Source of the DNA: Enoplosus armatus
Taxonomy: Eukaryota; Chordata; Actinopteri; Centrarchiformes; Enoplosidae
DNA length: 64,000 nt
Direction of reading: 5' to 3'
NCBI RefSeq assembly: GCF_043641665.1
Contig: NC_092191.1
Span: 17,453,501 to 17,517,500, forward strand
Of this stretch, positions 47,829-60,481 are shown in pieces. Position numbers and translations under genes: made by a program. Every line of letters starts with the position of its first letter. Within the stretch, counting starts at the first letter, position 1. The notes beneath the pieces are model-generated. The model worked only from the letters and a program-made list of their open reading frames with translations, had not been told where the DNA came from and made no database searches.

Positions 47829-48681
47829 AGTCACCGCTCTTATTGTGTGTACAGTCCAATTTTGCACAATGTCGCAACCATGGAAAAACAGGTTGCAATA
47901 GTTGTCGCCACCAATGAATTTACTGAAGACAAGAAATGAAGACATTGCAAACATACACCAGTCCAGTTCTTATCTCTCCCGATAAACGACCACAGAGAAA
48001 CAGGAACTTTCTGTTAACACAGCGATGGTCTAAATCATGTCTAAAGAGTTCAACTGTAAATCGATGAAACGAGCCGGGGTTTGGTGCTGAATAAAGATCA
48101 GCTTGTAGCCTTGGCCATGTGTTACTATGAAAGAGCAAAAAAAAAAAAACTTGGAAACATCTTTAACAAGAATCCTCACTCACACCAGAATCTTCTGAAT
48201 ATACAAATTAAAAAATACATCTAAAATTAGACTGAAATGACTCCAATCCTGTTTTTTAATGTGTGTTGAACCTCAAACATTAATGACCCACAGCTGATGG
48301 CAACACGCCTCTGAAGACTTATCTACACACCAAAGCACTCCCATTTTAAACCTGTGAAACCATGTTTATGTTAACCCCCTGGAACCCATCAAATTGTCAT
48401 CTTAATTTGTTTACCATGCAAAAACATAGAAAATCCAACTAATCCACAGCAGGAGCAGTAACTGAACTGCCATCCACTGGCTTCTAAAGACCCCTGTTAA
48501 TGTATAAATGAGAGTTAACAACAAACCAATATGTAAAATATGCTTTGGCCATTTGCAAAGTATACTCTTGATTAAAGAAATGTGGTTAACTACTTTCCTT
48601 ACCGGCTGAATATGGCTCAGACCAATGATTTGACTTTAAATGTAACCTTGGAGCAAATCCATCTCGACTCGGCGCGGTGAG
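47829..48681. other. Non-coding stretch
   Basis: No gene recognised. An A12 run lies at about 48139-48150. Confidence 0.5.
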
Positions 48682-48719
48682 ACTGTGTGCTTATGAAACT
48701 GTGTGCTTATGAAACTGTG
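48682..48719. repeat. Tandem repeat, 16-base unit x 2.4
   Basis: The unit ACTGTGTGCTTATGAA is present twice perfectly and followed by a partial third copy (ACTGTG). Confidence 0.92.
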
Positions 48720-49391
48720 GTAATACAAGTTTCTTGACTGACATAAAAAATTGGTGAGCAATAATGTGATTATTTCTATATTGTACAAGTTTCCTGCGGT
48801 GAAATTGCCTCGCCTTACAGAACATGATGGAGGCTGTTTTTATTTCAGTCGGTAATGTAGACTTAACATTATCAGGATGATGTGTTCCACCACAGCAACC
48901 AAGTTCAAATTGAATTTGTCACAGAATTGATACACACATTGTTACAAAGCGGATACATATACTTCTTGTTAAACTGTTGATTAATTAATTTCCTGCGGGG
49001 AAATAACAGATAAGACTTTTTTTTTCCCTCTTCAGTGCTGAAAGCAGTGGTAGGTTTGGTTTTTCAATTCAACATCTCAGTCTCATGTTTCAGTGTCATT
49101 CCTGCTGTAGTACTTTGTGTTACTAAATGAAATGCAGTACAGTAGACATTTAGCTATTGAACATCTGCATGTTATTGCTGTTTGATATACTTTAGGGTGA
49201 ACATTGCTGTTTTATTTCTCTAGATCACATTACATTATATATTATAATAAGTAAAAAAGATTCTATTCTAAATGTATTCTGAGGACCCTTAAATTACACT
49301 TTACCATGAGGGAGTCTTTCCATTCTCTGTATGGACAAACATCATCATCAGACAAAGCAGCAGAAGCCAAATAAACTCGCTCTTTTTTATG
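48720..49391. other. Non-coding stretch
   Basis: No gene recognised. AATTTCCTGCGGGGAAATAA near 48989 recalls LINE tails but has no supporting context. Confidence 0.5.
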
Positions 49392-49404
49392 CCCCCCCCC
49401 CCCC
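49392..49404. repeat. Poly-C run (13)
   Basis: An uninterrupted run of 13 C. Confidence 0.95.
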
Positions 49405-51487
49405 GCTTCTGCTTACCAAAAACAAACTCAGCATCACCTCATGCATTTTCTTAATGCTCGATTTGGCTGCAAAGCCTCAGCTATAATTACACAGGAAACA
49501 GTGACAAATGTGTGACTATGCCCTGTTGAATTGACCAGTGTTTACTTTTGGTCTGACTCCTAAAATATTTACAGCCAATGAATATGAAAGCAGGAGACGT
49601 GTCCATCCCTCTTGCCCCGTGTTATGAAGACTCGCGGTGATGTAAAAGTGTACCACTGTCGGGAGAAAACAAAGCAAGGTTATGGGCAAATGTAAAGTGG
49701 TGCAGGGTGCTTAATGTTGGGACATTAGTCTCTGTCAGAGCTTGGTTAGAGGGAGTTGTGTGCAAGGCTGTGCTATCTGGAGAGGATCCAGCCATGTCAG
49801 CAGGGTGAGAACAGGCTCATTTACCTCCAGTCAGCTGCTGCCTAACATCACAGGGCCTCACTTAAAGCTCTGGAGGGCTTAGACTCTGTTGACTCTTGCA
49901 AGGTCTGACCAATTAGCGGATTTTGACTGCAAACACAGTGGATTAACTACATGTGATAAATACATTTGTATCAATGAAGTGCTTTCATACAGAGCCAAAG
50001 CAACAGTGGACACTTAGGGGCAGCCACAGCAGAATTTGTCTTTCACAGTATTGCTGGAAGATCTGGGAATGAAAGATTAGAACACCAAGAATCCCTTCAT
50101 GTTGCATCACACACTCACAGGACAGATAATATGTCAGAATTTATTTTCTATTCACACGCAATGTTTTATTCATGATATGGTTGTCACTCATCAGCCAGAG
50201 TTCAACTCCTTCAGACAGATTTGTGTGCAACAGTGTCGCCGTGTTGGATTCCACTGTTCTCACCCGAAAAATATGTTCTAGTGTCATGCAAATGCTCTGA
50301 TTTACATCAACTGGAGGCAAAAAAACTGACGTACTCCTCAGTGTCAAGCTTGATACCTCAGGTGTTTCATCACAGCCAATTGTGATATGATTTCTTTTTT
50401 CTTTTTCTTTTTTTTTTTTACCTTAATTCAACCATGTAAAAGTCACATTGAGATTAAAATGCCTCATTAGAGAAATTTGTGGCGGAGAAGACAACATGAG
50501 GACCTAAAAGAGTGACATAGCTATTGTTTTTAATACCCAGTGTGTTTAAACTGGAGGAAATTAGTTTCATAATTAGTTACATAATTAGTTATGTAATGAA
50601 CAGTAATGTGTTTATCTCTCTAAACACTTGAAAAGCCTCAATGTAGGACATGTCCCCTCCATGCTATCATAAATCATGTGCTTGTGTATGAAAGTTGAAC
50701 TGCTTACTGAAGGCAGTTTTGCCAAACTCTACTGTCTAAGCCCTTCAGCCATTGCTTCTTCTGTCTCCACCAGCAGCATCTCAGTTATAACACATCATAA
50801 GATAGCAATTGGCGTATTCTTTAAAATGGGGAAGACAGAGCCATTCATGCAGTCGAATTTTAATTTCTGCTTCCAAACACTTCGGTATGTTTGTGCTGGA
50901 CTCCATCGCACCATTATTCTGGCATTAGCTTTGCAAAAGTGGCCACTGAGAACAATTTGTGAATCTCAATTTGCAGACTAATTGTGTCTGTGCAGTGGGC
51001 AAGGTTCTTGCGTTAGAAAGTGCTTGAGAAGAGGGCAGTAAGTTGGCCAATTATTACTCTTCCTGTGTGATAATGATGAGTTTGTTCTTAAGTGGCTGTA
51101 ATCATATTGTCCTTGTGGCTGGCAGTTTTACCCTTGCCACCTCTTTGCTGTCTCTTCAGTATGTGTGCAAGTGAATAAAACATTATATTATAGCATTTTG
51201 CTAAAATGGTGCTTAACCCTTTTTTTCCAAACAGTAGTGAGTTGCACTCTCCTAATTAATGTTGATGTTTTGGTGTTGGCGAATAAATTAATTATGCTCC
51301 TGGGAAATTGAGGTTCCCTGTTTGTACTGGAACCATTCGGATGTCTTGTTGGCTTTTTCCTGAGAACCACAGAGTCAAGTACTGTGCAAATCTGCATTTT
51401 AATGGCATGTTATTACCCTTCACTGCACTTGGGGTTTGTGAAAAGCACCCTTATGTCACAAAAGCCTTCACATAATCAAAAGCAAAA
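49405..51487. other. Non-coding stretch
   Basis: No gene or repeat family recognised. It contains a pyrimidine tract at about 50391-50419 and a small hairpin TTACATAA-TTAG-TTATGTAA at 50577-50596. Confidence 0.5.
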
Positions 51488-51515
51488 ACATGCTCACACT
51501 GTGAAGTGAGCATGT
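51488..51515. repeat. Perfect 10-bp hairpin
   Basis: ACATGCTCAC at 51488-51497 is the exact inverse of GTGAGCATGT at 51506-51515, with an 8-base loop. Confidence 0.8.
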
Positions 51516-52149
51516 CAACTCTAACACTGCGTGAATTTACAATTTTTCAGTGTCTTCAACCGATGGTTGGACTGTTGTGACTGCAGCCGAACTGTTTCGA
51601 TTTGAAATGATGGTAAATGGTTAGCCATTGTTTTCTGTGAGGATACAGGTCAACACTTAATGCTGCTGTAATCAATGTCTTTAACAACTGTGATCTGACT
51701 TTGTGCTGCACACGGCATGAGTCTGTGGACAGCAGGCCACAGTGAAAGGAGTTGGTTACCTCTCTGAGAAGTTGGAGGTGTGCAGCCCGTCGCCTGCAGC
51801 TCTTCATCGAACAGCTCGCTGTGGCTGCTGCTTCTTGTTCCATTACTGCCTGCAATATTTTAAACTGACCCGCTGTCAAAAACTGAATGAATGTCTTGTT
51901 TTGTTTTGTGTATTTATGATGAATGATAGCAGTCAGGGCTAATTTCACTGACAAACACTCATTCTACAGCACTCAAACATGCATTTACTATTTCATAATA
52001 AAAGTCAATTTGTGTTTCGCCAGTTGATGCTTTTAATGTGAAGCTGCGGCAGGAGGAAATGTTCGGTTTGTATTAGCAGTAGATTGATGCAGCATTTTTT
52101 CTGGGAAAGTCACCAGTCACATGCTCAATCACCATTATGTTACAACAGA
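51516..52149. other. Non-coding stretch
   Basis: A 132-codon minus frame (51556-51954) is the second longest in the window but has no recognisable domain, signal peptide or splice support. I do not call it a gene. Confidence 0.45.
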
Positions 52150-52668
52150 CATTTATTTAAATGAAAATCTTAGAGATTATGACTTTAACAATGGATCAAA
52201 CGACGAGGTGCATGTTAAAGATATCGCTCGTAGTGACGAACCCACAGAGAGTTATCACCTCACTCTGTGTTCCCCTCTTCCAGCTCATAGTTTTCGGGGC
52301 CGCAACTTTACTGTTTGGGTTCACTCTCTCCACCCTTATAGCTTCGTTTCCTGCCCGTCAGGCAGCTGTTTTCAGCAAAAAAAAACTCACTGTACCTCCC
52401 TGTGCCCAGCACCGAATAAAATACAGACAAAAGTGGGTACTAGCTAAAGAGCCAGATAATTCCCTCAGGAGCTGTTGGAGAGCAAAACAGAGCCGAGAGG
52501 AGGGTCAGGCCATGCTAATGCTGCTATGTGTCTGCTTCATTTATAAATAAGCAACTGTTTGCTATCAAGTTAGCCATATCAACTTAAAAGGTGATACAAT
52601 GTCAGTGTGCTGGGCATTTGTTTCCACTGCTCCCAAGTGGCTAAAAAATCAGTTACTGCAGGTTTAAA
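52150..52668 (+). mobile_element. Probable non-autonomous repeat, about 0.5 kb
   Basis: The blocks GATTATGACTTTAACAATGG, ATATCGCTCGTAGTGACGAA, AGCTGTTTTCAGCAAAAAAA, TCCCTCAGGAGCTGTTGGAG, CAAGTTAGCCATATCAACTT, GGTGATACAATGTCAGTGTG and CAGTTACTGCAGGTTTAAA follow the order of a teleost interspersed DNA-transposon-like repeat that I recognise. No second copy in this window confirms it. Two overlapping open frames of 108 and 129 codons run through it and look incidental. Confidence 0.45.
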
Positions 52669-55250
52669 TTGGCTCCTCTTTACTGTATTTGGAGGGTTTG
52701 TTTAATACAGCATAAGGAGGGTAGGGAAAAAACAACACAGCTACAATATGATACCATCTGAAACAGTAACCCTGCAAAAATGCTATAATGGACCTTAAAA
52801 GGTGTGTTGAGCATGGGGCTGCATTTTTACATATTTTACAAATTGATTGGCTGACATGATCAGGTTGTGATGCAGGAGCAGCGACTCAGCAGTTTTCCCA
52901 AAGGTCAGTGAATTGTCCTCGTCACTGGCGCAGCTTTGCTAATGTATATTGCACTTAGGTTCTACCATGTATGGGCACGTATGAGTGCCACTGAATGAAA
53001 AAGGCTCTTGGATTATTTCCAGGTGGCCATGGTTTTGAATTACCTCTCAGGGCCTAAAAGGATTCAGCGCCCCGTTCTTGTTAAAACTACACCTACAGAT
53101 GCATTGTTAATTCAATTTGTAATTGATTCTTTGTCATGCTTGTGTGGATAATGACTGCTCTGCGTGCTGTTAATAGCTGTCACGTTGCAAAAGTCTTTTG
53201 TCAATGCTTTTTTTTTTATTCAGGTCACTACTTAACAAGGGCGCCTTGTTCAGATTCAGATGTCTTGTTAAAGGGCTGCACCGTTTCCACACGATTGATC
53301 AGTGTATTTTATTTTCTACATAGTGCATATTGCTTTGCACACTTGTTCCCTTGAAGTGCCTATGATAGCGTGGATGGACATGATCCAGTGATCTTACAGA
53401 AGTAAATACCATCGGATCAGGCGCAGCTTAAGTGCCCCCAAAAACAATTTGGAAGACAAGTAAAGAGCAATCTTAGCATCTCAGTGCAGATGATTTGCAG
53501 TACAGTAGTAACTCCATCTCAATCCCATCTGAATAAATCTATAACAGACCATTCATAAAAATGGGAAGCCCTCTATTAAAGCCATTTGACAAAGTGGATG
53601 CTTGCCTGAATTCATTAATGCCAGGGGCCGTTCCTTAAGAATACTGATGAACTCTGACTTAATGTTTGGACTTTGCTAGTGGCCACAGAAAAGCACAGTT
53701 ATATTTTATGTTAGAATCATTAGGATGTATCACCAGCGGCCCACTGAAAATGTGTTTATTCCTAATAAATGTACCTTTCTGTGTTATATATATAATAATG
53801 TGCTTGTTTTGTCCACTGATAAATTGCAGTGAAACAGCTTTCAGTGTTGTGGGACTTTATCACCAGTAATGTGGGCCAGGAGGGACATGAGGAGCTTTTA
53901 AAATACTACTAGTATTATTTTTTTTAAAGCTGACATTGTTGGTATTGACCACCCGTTCTGTGCAGCGGCTCCAGTGGAGTTAACTGTTTACAAACATCTT
54001 TTATGCCTCTGCAAGAGCTGTCGGGGATGTGTGTGGCCTTCAGAGTCTGTTTCCTCCCCGGGTGCTCGTGTAACTCCCTCGCCGGAGCAGTGAATTAATC
54101 TGTTGGTAGTGAATCATCATGTTGCCCGCTCCCTGGCATTGGTTCACTCTAATATCTAGTTCAACATAGGTTGGCTGACGGCAAGAGATATGCTAATTCA
54201 ATACCCCCTTTTTTTCCACAACATAAATAAAAGTCTCTTCCAAGCCGGGATTTGTGGAAACTTCGCTGCTGCTCTGTGAGATAGTTTCTCTGATTTTGCA
54301 AACATCCAAATATCGCTCCACCATTTCTGCACTGGATGTGAATAACAGTGTGTGACACCCTGCATACACAAAAGCACACATGATTAACCAAGCCAGACCT
54401 TAATGTTATCTGGCTAGACCAAACCGTATTTCCAGTGTCTTTTATGATGGATGTCAGATTTCTGCTCATCTACTTAATAAATGAAAGCATAAGAAAGAGA
54501 GTTGCGGAGGATGATTATTTTGGGGCGCCTTTATAGCTCTCCCCCTTCACACTGCCTGCGTGGTGTGATTTGTAGAGAGATTGAAATGAGGCTGGCTGGT
54601 CGAGCACAGACTCGCTCTTGATTTACACACACTGTTAAATCACACAGACAGCTGGCTGCCGGCGCTGCCCACCGCCCCGCCTCAGACACAGATCTATCTC
54701 AGGAGCTCCTCCAGACTCAGAACCTTATGGCAGCTATAACACACAGCCCAGCGTCAGAGTCCCAGCTCCTGCCTCCTGTTGACAATGCTGGATGCTGTGC
54801 AACAACTGCCAGTAAATGATTTCCGGCCCAGGATTGCTCAAGAGGATGTCGGGCCAAACCTCAGAAAGAGAGGGAGAATTGGTGACAAAGAAAAGAGAGA
54901 GGTTCAGAAGGACTTGCTGGTCAGGTTGCCATTGTTTATGGTGGGATTGATAAATATCCATGACTGAAAGCACAAAGACTCTCTGCAGTCCTGTCTCCCT
55001 GAGGAATATGGACGCTTTTCTTTCAGTATGGGAAAACAATTATTTGTTTGAATGAACCTGTTCTTTGTGGCTGTGGGTGCATATGTGTGTGTTTGGATGC
55101 AGAATGCAGCCTGGTCCCTGGAGAAAACTCCAAAACGGTAGATTTTCACATAAAATCATGAATACAGTCCTTTAGATTGCAAAGCTTGCAGATTGTGTGG
55201 CAGCGTTTCCACATTGTGTGGGCATTGTTGAATCTACACAGATGATTTGA
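52669..55250. other. Non-coding stretch
   Basis: No gene recognised. The unique part near 53370-53640 (rich in TAAT and CATT cores) may be regulatory. A short GC-rich patch with CCGCCCCGCC lies near 54671. Confidence 0.45.
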
Positions 55251-55276
55251 ACACACACACACACACACACACACAC
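55251..55276. repeat. Microsatellite (AC)13
   Basis: Thirteen perfect AC units. Confidence 0.95.
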
Positions 55277-57030
55277 TTATTTATTCAGATTATTCAACAT
55301 GTTCTTCGTACTAAGCTGGGATGCAGACGAAGTGTTGAAGACTCCAACAGGAGACTTCGGTCACACTTTAAAGAATCAGGACACTGCATGAGACAATACT
55401 GGAGTAGTTAACAAGCACATCAATGTCAGTGATAATGACTTGTATACACAAAAGAGTCAGGGTGACTCAACTCATTAAACTGCAATTTGGCATAGAACAC
55501 ACAGCCCATTAATTCCACTGTGTACACCGCCATAGAACACGAGATTAGCTTTTCAATTATTTTTATTTTATTCAAATTGGGAAACCTGCATTTTGATGCC
55601 AAAACACTTATTTCACAACAGTCTCTCGCATCCAGAAACAGCAAGAAGGAGGAGAGACTTGTGTCTTCCAGCCAGAGGTTTTCACACTGACTAATCTCGC
55701 CCTGTGAATCTTTCAAAAGCGTCGTTTTAGGAGTAGCACTGAGTGAAGAAATTTCTTAGGTCTTGCACATAAAATGGACCATTACAGTCACAATCATCAT
55801 CAAGTCTTCACTACAAAATTGTTAAGTTACATCAGCACCATTTGCACAGAATTTAGTCTGTAATTGCTTTATAATGTAGCCTTATTTATGACAGTTTAAT
55901 CATTGTCCTTTAATCATTGTGCTCTCACTGTGACGCTTGAAAAGTCTAACAGTTTTTTTAATGAGACAGAACGTGTTTTAATCTAAAATGGAAAAGTATC
56001 AGTAATCACATATTACAATATTCATTTTTTCCAGTTGTGGGAATATATCTAATACATTTGGCTTCTGCAATCACTTTGCTTCAGCACTATTTAAAAAATT
56101 ATCAAATGTAATTGATAAACACTGTTTTAAGTAAGTCTAACTATTCTGCCGTTCTTAAATGTTGAATCCCAATTTCATCATTAAAATATGTTGCGTGATG
56201 AAGTGTTGCACCTCACGGAGAAATAGGTCATCCATAGGGTAGCAACATCGGCAGGAAAAGAGCTCAACCTCGCAGTGAAATTCCCAACAGTAGCACACGC
56301 TTGTTTTCGTGCCAGCATTGCTTACTGAGGCTGTCATCACTGTAACAACAAAGCCTCCCTTCCACAGTACACAGCCCTTATTTACCAGATACCATATTGA
56401 GATCACTCAGAGCTCACTTTACACACATAATCACCGGCTGAGCACGGTGCACCGAGTGGGAAATAAGTTCCCTTGCTAGCACCAACGTTTACATCCAAAC
56501 ATAGCGCTGCATCTCCTCTGCCAACGTAATCATTCAGTAGTTTATCCAAAGTATTCTGGCCTTTGACATGGACTGAAAAATTCTATCTGACATGAGTCTC
56601 AATCTGGACAATGATCTGTCACATCAAGGCTCATTTCTCATATCTGAAACGTTGCAGCCAACCCTTTTTTTAATACAGGCTTAGCGTCATGGTGCCTTAT
56701 TACCTTGTGTGCTGCATGGTTGGCATGAAGTACCTGCTGGCAGCTGAACTGAGGCTGCTGCTGGGGACTTTTCTGTACTTAATCTTATTAGTGCAAAAGA
56801 ACCCTTTTCTTGAGGCTACTATATGTTTCTCAACTAATTCTGTGTCACCTTTGAGTGACAGTGTAAAGCTTAATAGATTTTACTCACAGTGTCAGGTAGC
56901 TGAATGAGTGCGGCAAATGACACACACACAAGATATTTTAGTGGAAATCTTCATTACGGTTATTGTAGGGGGGAGTTTCTTTACATTTCCTTTCTTACTG
57001 TTTCAGCGGCTCGCCTTGTTTATTACAAGC
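55277..57030. other. Non-coding stretch
   Basis: No gene or repeat recognised. Short frames at 55426-55716, 56155-56406 and 56689-56907 have no domain. Confidence 0.5.
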
Positions 57031-57432
57031 TTAAAGGAATAGTTCAACATTTTGGGAAATGTGCTCATTTGCTTTCTGGCAGAAGGTCAGATGAGACGAT
57101 TGATACCAGTGGAAATGAGAGAAATAGCTAGTCTGGCTCTGTCCAAAGGTAACTAAATCTAAAATCTAATTATATCTTGCTTGTTTAATCCATGCGTGTA
57201 AAAACAACACGTTGCGGTGTTACGGGTCTATGTGCTGGGCTATTTCTTGGCTCTGTTGGTTACCTGGCAACTGAACAAAGGCAAGACATAGTCATGCACA
57301 TGAACGGTAAATTGTCCTTTTTACACAGTCTTTACGCTAAGACAGATATGAGAAGGATGTTGATCTTTTCATGTTACTCGCTGCCAGAGAGCGAATAAGT
57401 GTATTTCCCAAATTGTTGAACTATTCCTTTAA
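57031..57432 (+). mobile_element. MITE family A, complete copy (TTAA-bounded)
   Basis: This is a complete short non-autonomous DNA transposon of about 400 bases. The left end TTAAAGGAATAGTTCAACAT is mirrored by the right end TGTTGAACTATTCCTTTAA. Further inside, TTTTGGGAAATGTGC and CAGATGAGACGATTGATACC correspond to the inverted GTGTATTTCCCAAA and GATATGAGAAGGATGTTGAT. The interior holds AGCTAGTCTGGCTCTGTCCA, shared with 20749-20768. It has no coding capacity. TTAA at both borders fits a piggyBac-type target-site duplication, but the terminal repeat itself could include those bases. Other copies in the window are at 20421, 20708, 26150 and 37887. Confidence 0.88.
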
Positions 57433-58989
57433 ACACCTGTTTGTATGGCAAACTACAAGCTGAGGGTGAGCGTGTGAGCGCTACCGCTCACCTTATAAAT
57501 CCATAATTAACCAATAAACATCCCCCTGCCAAGATGACACACTTACAGTCAGTCATTAATGGGAATTCAGAAATCATCTACATAAAATCTCCTCATTTAT
57601 TTTGAGAGCTCATCGGTCTCTTCCTCTTTACATATCAGCTCTGGGGTTCTGGCTTCTGACCTTATCTCCATCACATTACGTTGTCCATCCCCCACCCTTC
57701 ATCCACCCTGCTTCACCCTGATTTCCTACTTTCCTGTTGCTAATTAGGTTACACGGGCGTGGGTTCATGGAGGAATTGTCAAAACGAACGATTAAATCCC
57801 ACAAGGTCGTGTAGGTGTCAAAGCTGAAAGTGAATGGTTTGTGGGGAAAGACTTCACCTACACCGCCTGCTGTGATCTGGAATATATATTTCTCATCATG
57901 TATGAAATTCATGATTGCCTCCTTTCATCTACACTATTCTATCAGCTTGGCAACTTGGCAGCTTAATATATGCCTCCTACTCATTGTCCAACACTGTTTC
58001 AGAATTTACGGTTTAATAAGCTTATAAATAATCCGCCCTGCGTCCACAGATACAAAGAAGGCTAGGGAATGTCACTACATGGCCATCGATACTGAGGCAG
58101 GCTCGTGACGGCGGGGCTCCTGCCCCCTCGCTATCTTGGCTAAACAATTTCCCGGGAGACGTCTCTGCAGGAGGGGTCATTCCTGTTCGGTGAGCTCGTG
58201 ACTCATCCTCCTTCTGCTCCCGCCATCCCGGTGGCCATAGTAAAGCCCAGCTCTCTGCTTCCATCTATACAAGTTCTTTGGTCTGCCTTCTGTGAACACC
58301 AGCAACCCCCTGTTCCCTCTCCTCACCACATCCCTCACTGAGCTGCAAGCTGCTCCGTCTTCCTCTCTCTCTCTCTGGCACTTTATCTATACCACCCTGG
58401 CAGTCTGGCAGTACATATTACAGCCATTTACTAGCAGCTGACACACCTTTGACCTCTCACTTCAAGTTGTTCTAATGATCAGCAGCCTCCTACCACATCT
58501 CTTTGAGAGAGTCAAAAACTGTCTACATCTTCAAAAGGCCACGTCCTCTGAGTCTGTTTAAAGTTTGCAAATGTTTGAACTACTGTAAACAACTTGGCAG
58601 TCAAGTATAGGCTATGTGCTATATAGTTATTCTATGAAGTCAGCTTCAAGGGGTGCTTGAGTGATATCAAGTGGTTCTCATTCCAGTTGTAAAGTGTTTA
58701 TATTCTGTTGTGTTCTGTCTTTAAGTCTGTTTTTTTATTATTCTGTTTTATAAAGAAAACAACAACAGGAAATTCTATTATTAAGAATTTCTTTACCCAT
58801 TATTTAACTTCCTTTTGGGTTTTGTTAAGATTTTGTATTCATCCTACAGTATTTTGCTCATGTAGTCGAAGACTTTGCAATAAAGGAAAGGATTACAAAG
58901 AAAATGTCTCAACTGATTTTGATTTTATTCTGTTTTCAGCATCTTTAAAATTCTGACAAAAAAAACTTTTTATTCAATCCAATTAATGG
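57433..58989. other. Non-coding stretch
   Basis: No gene recognised. 57480-57760 is unique and may be regulatory. 58080-58260 is relatively GC-rich, with an 80-codon minus frame that has no domain. Confidence 0.45.
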
Positions 58990-59160
58990 ATAGATGAATG
59001 TGTGTTTTGGGATTCACTCACTTGACCCAAAGCCCCACGCCTGACTCCTCCCACAGCCCATTCCCTAATCAGGGCCAGACTATATAAGGCACCTGTTGGC
59101 CTGTGCTCACACCTTTTGGCTCCTGTCCTACATCTCTGTTGTGGCTGGCAGTGTTTGGTG
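58990..59160 (+). promoter_or_regulatory. TATA-containing, LTR- or promoter-like segment
   Basis: CATTCCCTAATCAGGGCCAG is followed by ACTATATAAGGCACCTGTTG and, about 30 bases after the TATATAAG, by a TCAC-containing stretch. The arrangement resembles the U3/R part of some fish Gypsy LTRs ('CCTAATCAGG...TATAAGG.ACCTGTTGGCC'). No primer-binding site, second LTR or internal region is seen, so it could be a solo LTR fragment or an isolated promoter-like sequence. Confidence 0.3.
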
Positions 59161-60342
59161 TTACAACTTTGATCTGACGTGTTGGCTGAGCATATTGTGC
59201 TGCAACACCATTGTCCTGCCTACATTTTGCTGTCAAAAAGTACATCAAGATGTTGACATTTGACAGATATGTTTTTAGGCTGTTGTTCTACAGCTGACTA
59301 GCTAATTACATCATGACATCTAGCCTGCTTTTCCCATATTGGTAGCTTGTTTAGCAAGCCAAGATGCAACCCGAGACAAAGTTCTACATCTACGTAGCTG
59401 GTGAACCGACGACATTCCGGTTAATGTACAGATAGGGGGCACAATCAATAAACCAAAAGAATATACATTTCTCTAATTAGGGCACAGGAAATTCATTTTT
59501 AATATGTGCTGTAGCACAGGCTAATTAATTTCAGTTGAACTAAGTGTGGATAAGGCTAACAAAAGCTGATCACTAGCAGCCAGGATACTGAAAGACTAAC
59601 CTAACATAGTGAAGCCTACATAGCAACGAAGCAGATTTGGACCCATCCACTTTTGGACAATAGCCTTGGGTGATGTGGTTATGCTGATTATTAATAAGCG
59701 GCAGCTGCAGGACTGTAGAGCATCTGGACCTCTTTCTGCTTTGGATGAGGTTTTCCGTCTTTGGGCTTTATGTTAGTCCTAAACATTTCACCAATTCTCA
59801 CGCTGATTGTCTTTTTATATTACAGCATTACATGCTATTACAATTCATTTGAGAATTAAATATTTAAATACTGCACACAGCGGTTCAACCCATTCTCATT
59901 TGCTCTATTATTTCTAAAATCCCCTCTACAAATCACAGACTGGTTGGAAGAGGCATCACTATATCATTGTGGATTAATTGGTGGGGAGTGACTGGCCCGG
60001 TGAGAGCTGGAAACCAGGCTCAAACTGTCTGAGTTACTGCTCTATTGATTTCAGACTCATTTTCATTCTCTCTAATTCCATGATTTCATGTGGCTTACCA
60101 AGCCTTTGTAAAAAAAAAAGAAGAAAAATCCTGCAGACTTTAAAAATGAGAAATGGTCTTTTTATAGTTCACGTGGTGCAGTGGAAATTAAGGGCATGGA
60201 GGTTGAGGCGCAGTCCAATATTCACTGACCTTTTAGATCTGTTTTGATCTTCACCAGCTCATGAGAAAAATGTCTGGATCTTTTAGATGGTGGACTTTCT
60301 TCAGCTGCCACCAGTTTGCTTCAGCTGTATGGTGTGGTAATA
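59161..60342. other. Non-coding stretch, nothing recognised
   Basis: Unique sequence. The 89-codon frame at 59978-60247 includes a poly-A tract and has no domain. Confidence 0.5.
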
Positions 60343-60481
60343 GTGAATGGACATCACTTAAATAGCGCTTTTCAACCTTAACAGTTCCCAAAGCGTTTTA
60401 CAGTTCAGGTCCCATTCACCCATTCACACACCAATGGCGACCGAGCTGCTATGCAAGGTGCTGGCCTCCATCGGGACAAGT
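60343..60481 (-). mobile_element. tRNA-derived SINE, minus strand, copy 2
   Basis: The plus strand reads AATGGACATCACTTAAATAG then CGCTTTTCAACCTTAACAGT, CCCAAAGCGTTTTACAGTTC, AGGTCCCATTCACCCATTCA, CACACCAATGGCGACCGAGC and TGCTATGCAAGGTGC. This is the inverse of the same SINE tail found at 32911-33050 ('AAAGCGCT..TAA', 'GGGTGAATGGG'). The tRNA-like head is missing. Confidence 0.75.

Noticed and set aside
48980..49020. AATTTCCTGCGGGGAAATAA resembling a LINE 3' tail
   Set aside because: No AATAAAG, no tandem tail and no upstream LINE sequence; too short to support.
51556..51954. 132-codon minus-strand open frame
   Set aside because: No recognisable domain, signal or splice border. Frames of this length occur by chance in 64 kb.
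53136..53354. Acceptor-like poly-T then ATTCAG with an open frame
   Set aside because: The poly-T run makes an acceptor resemblance easy by chance, and the frame lacks any domain.
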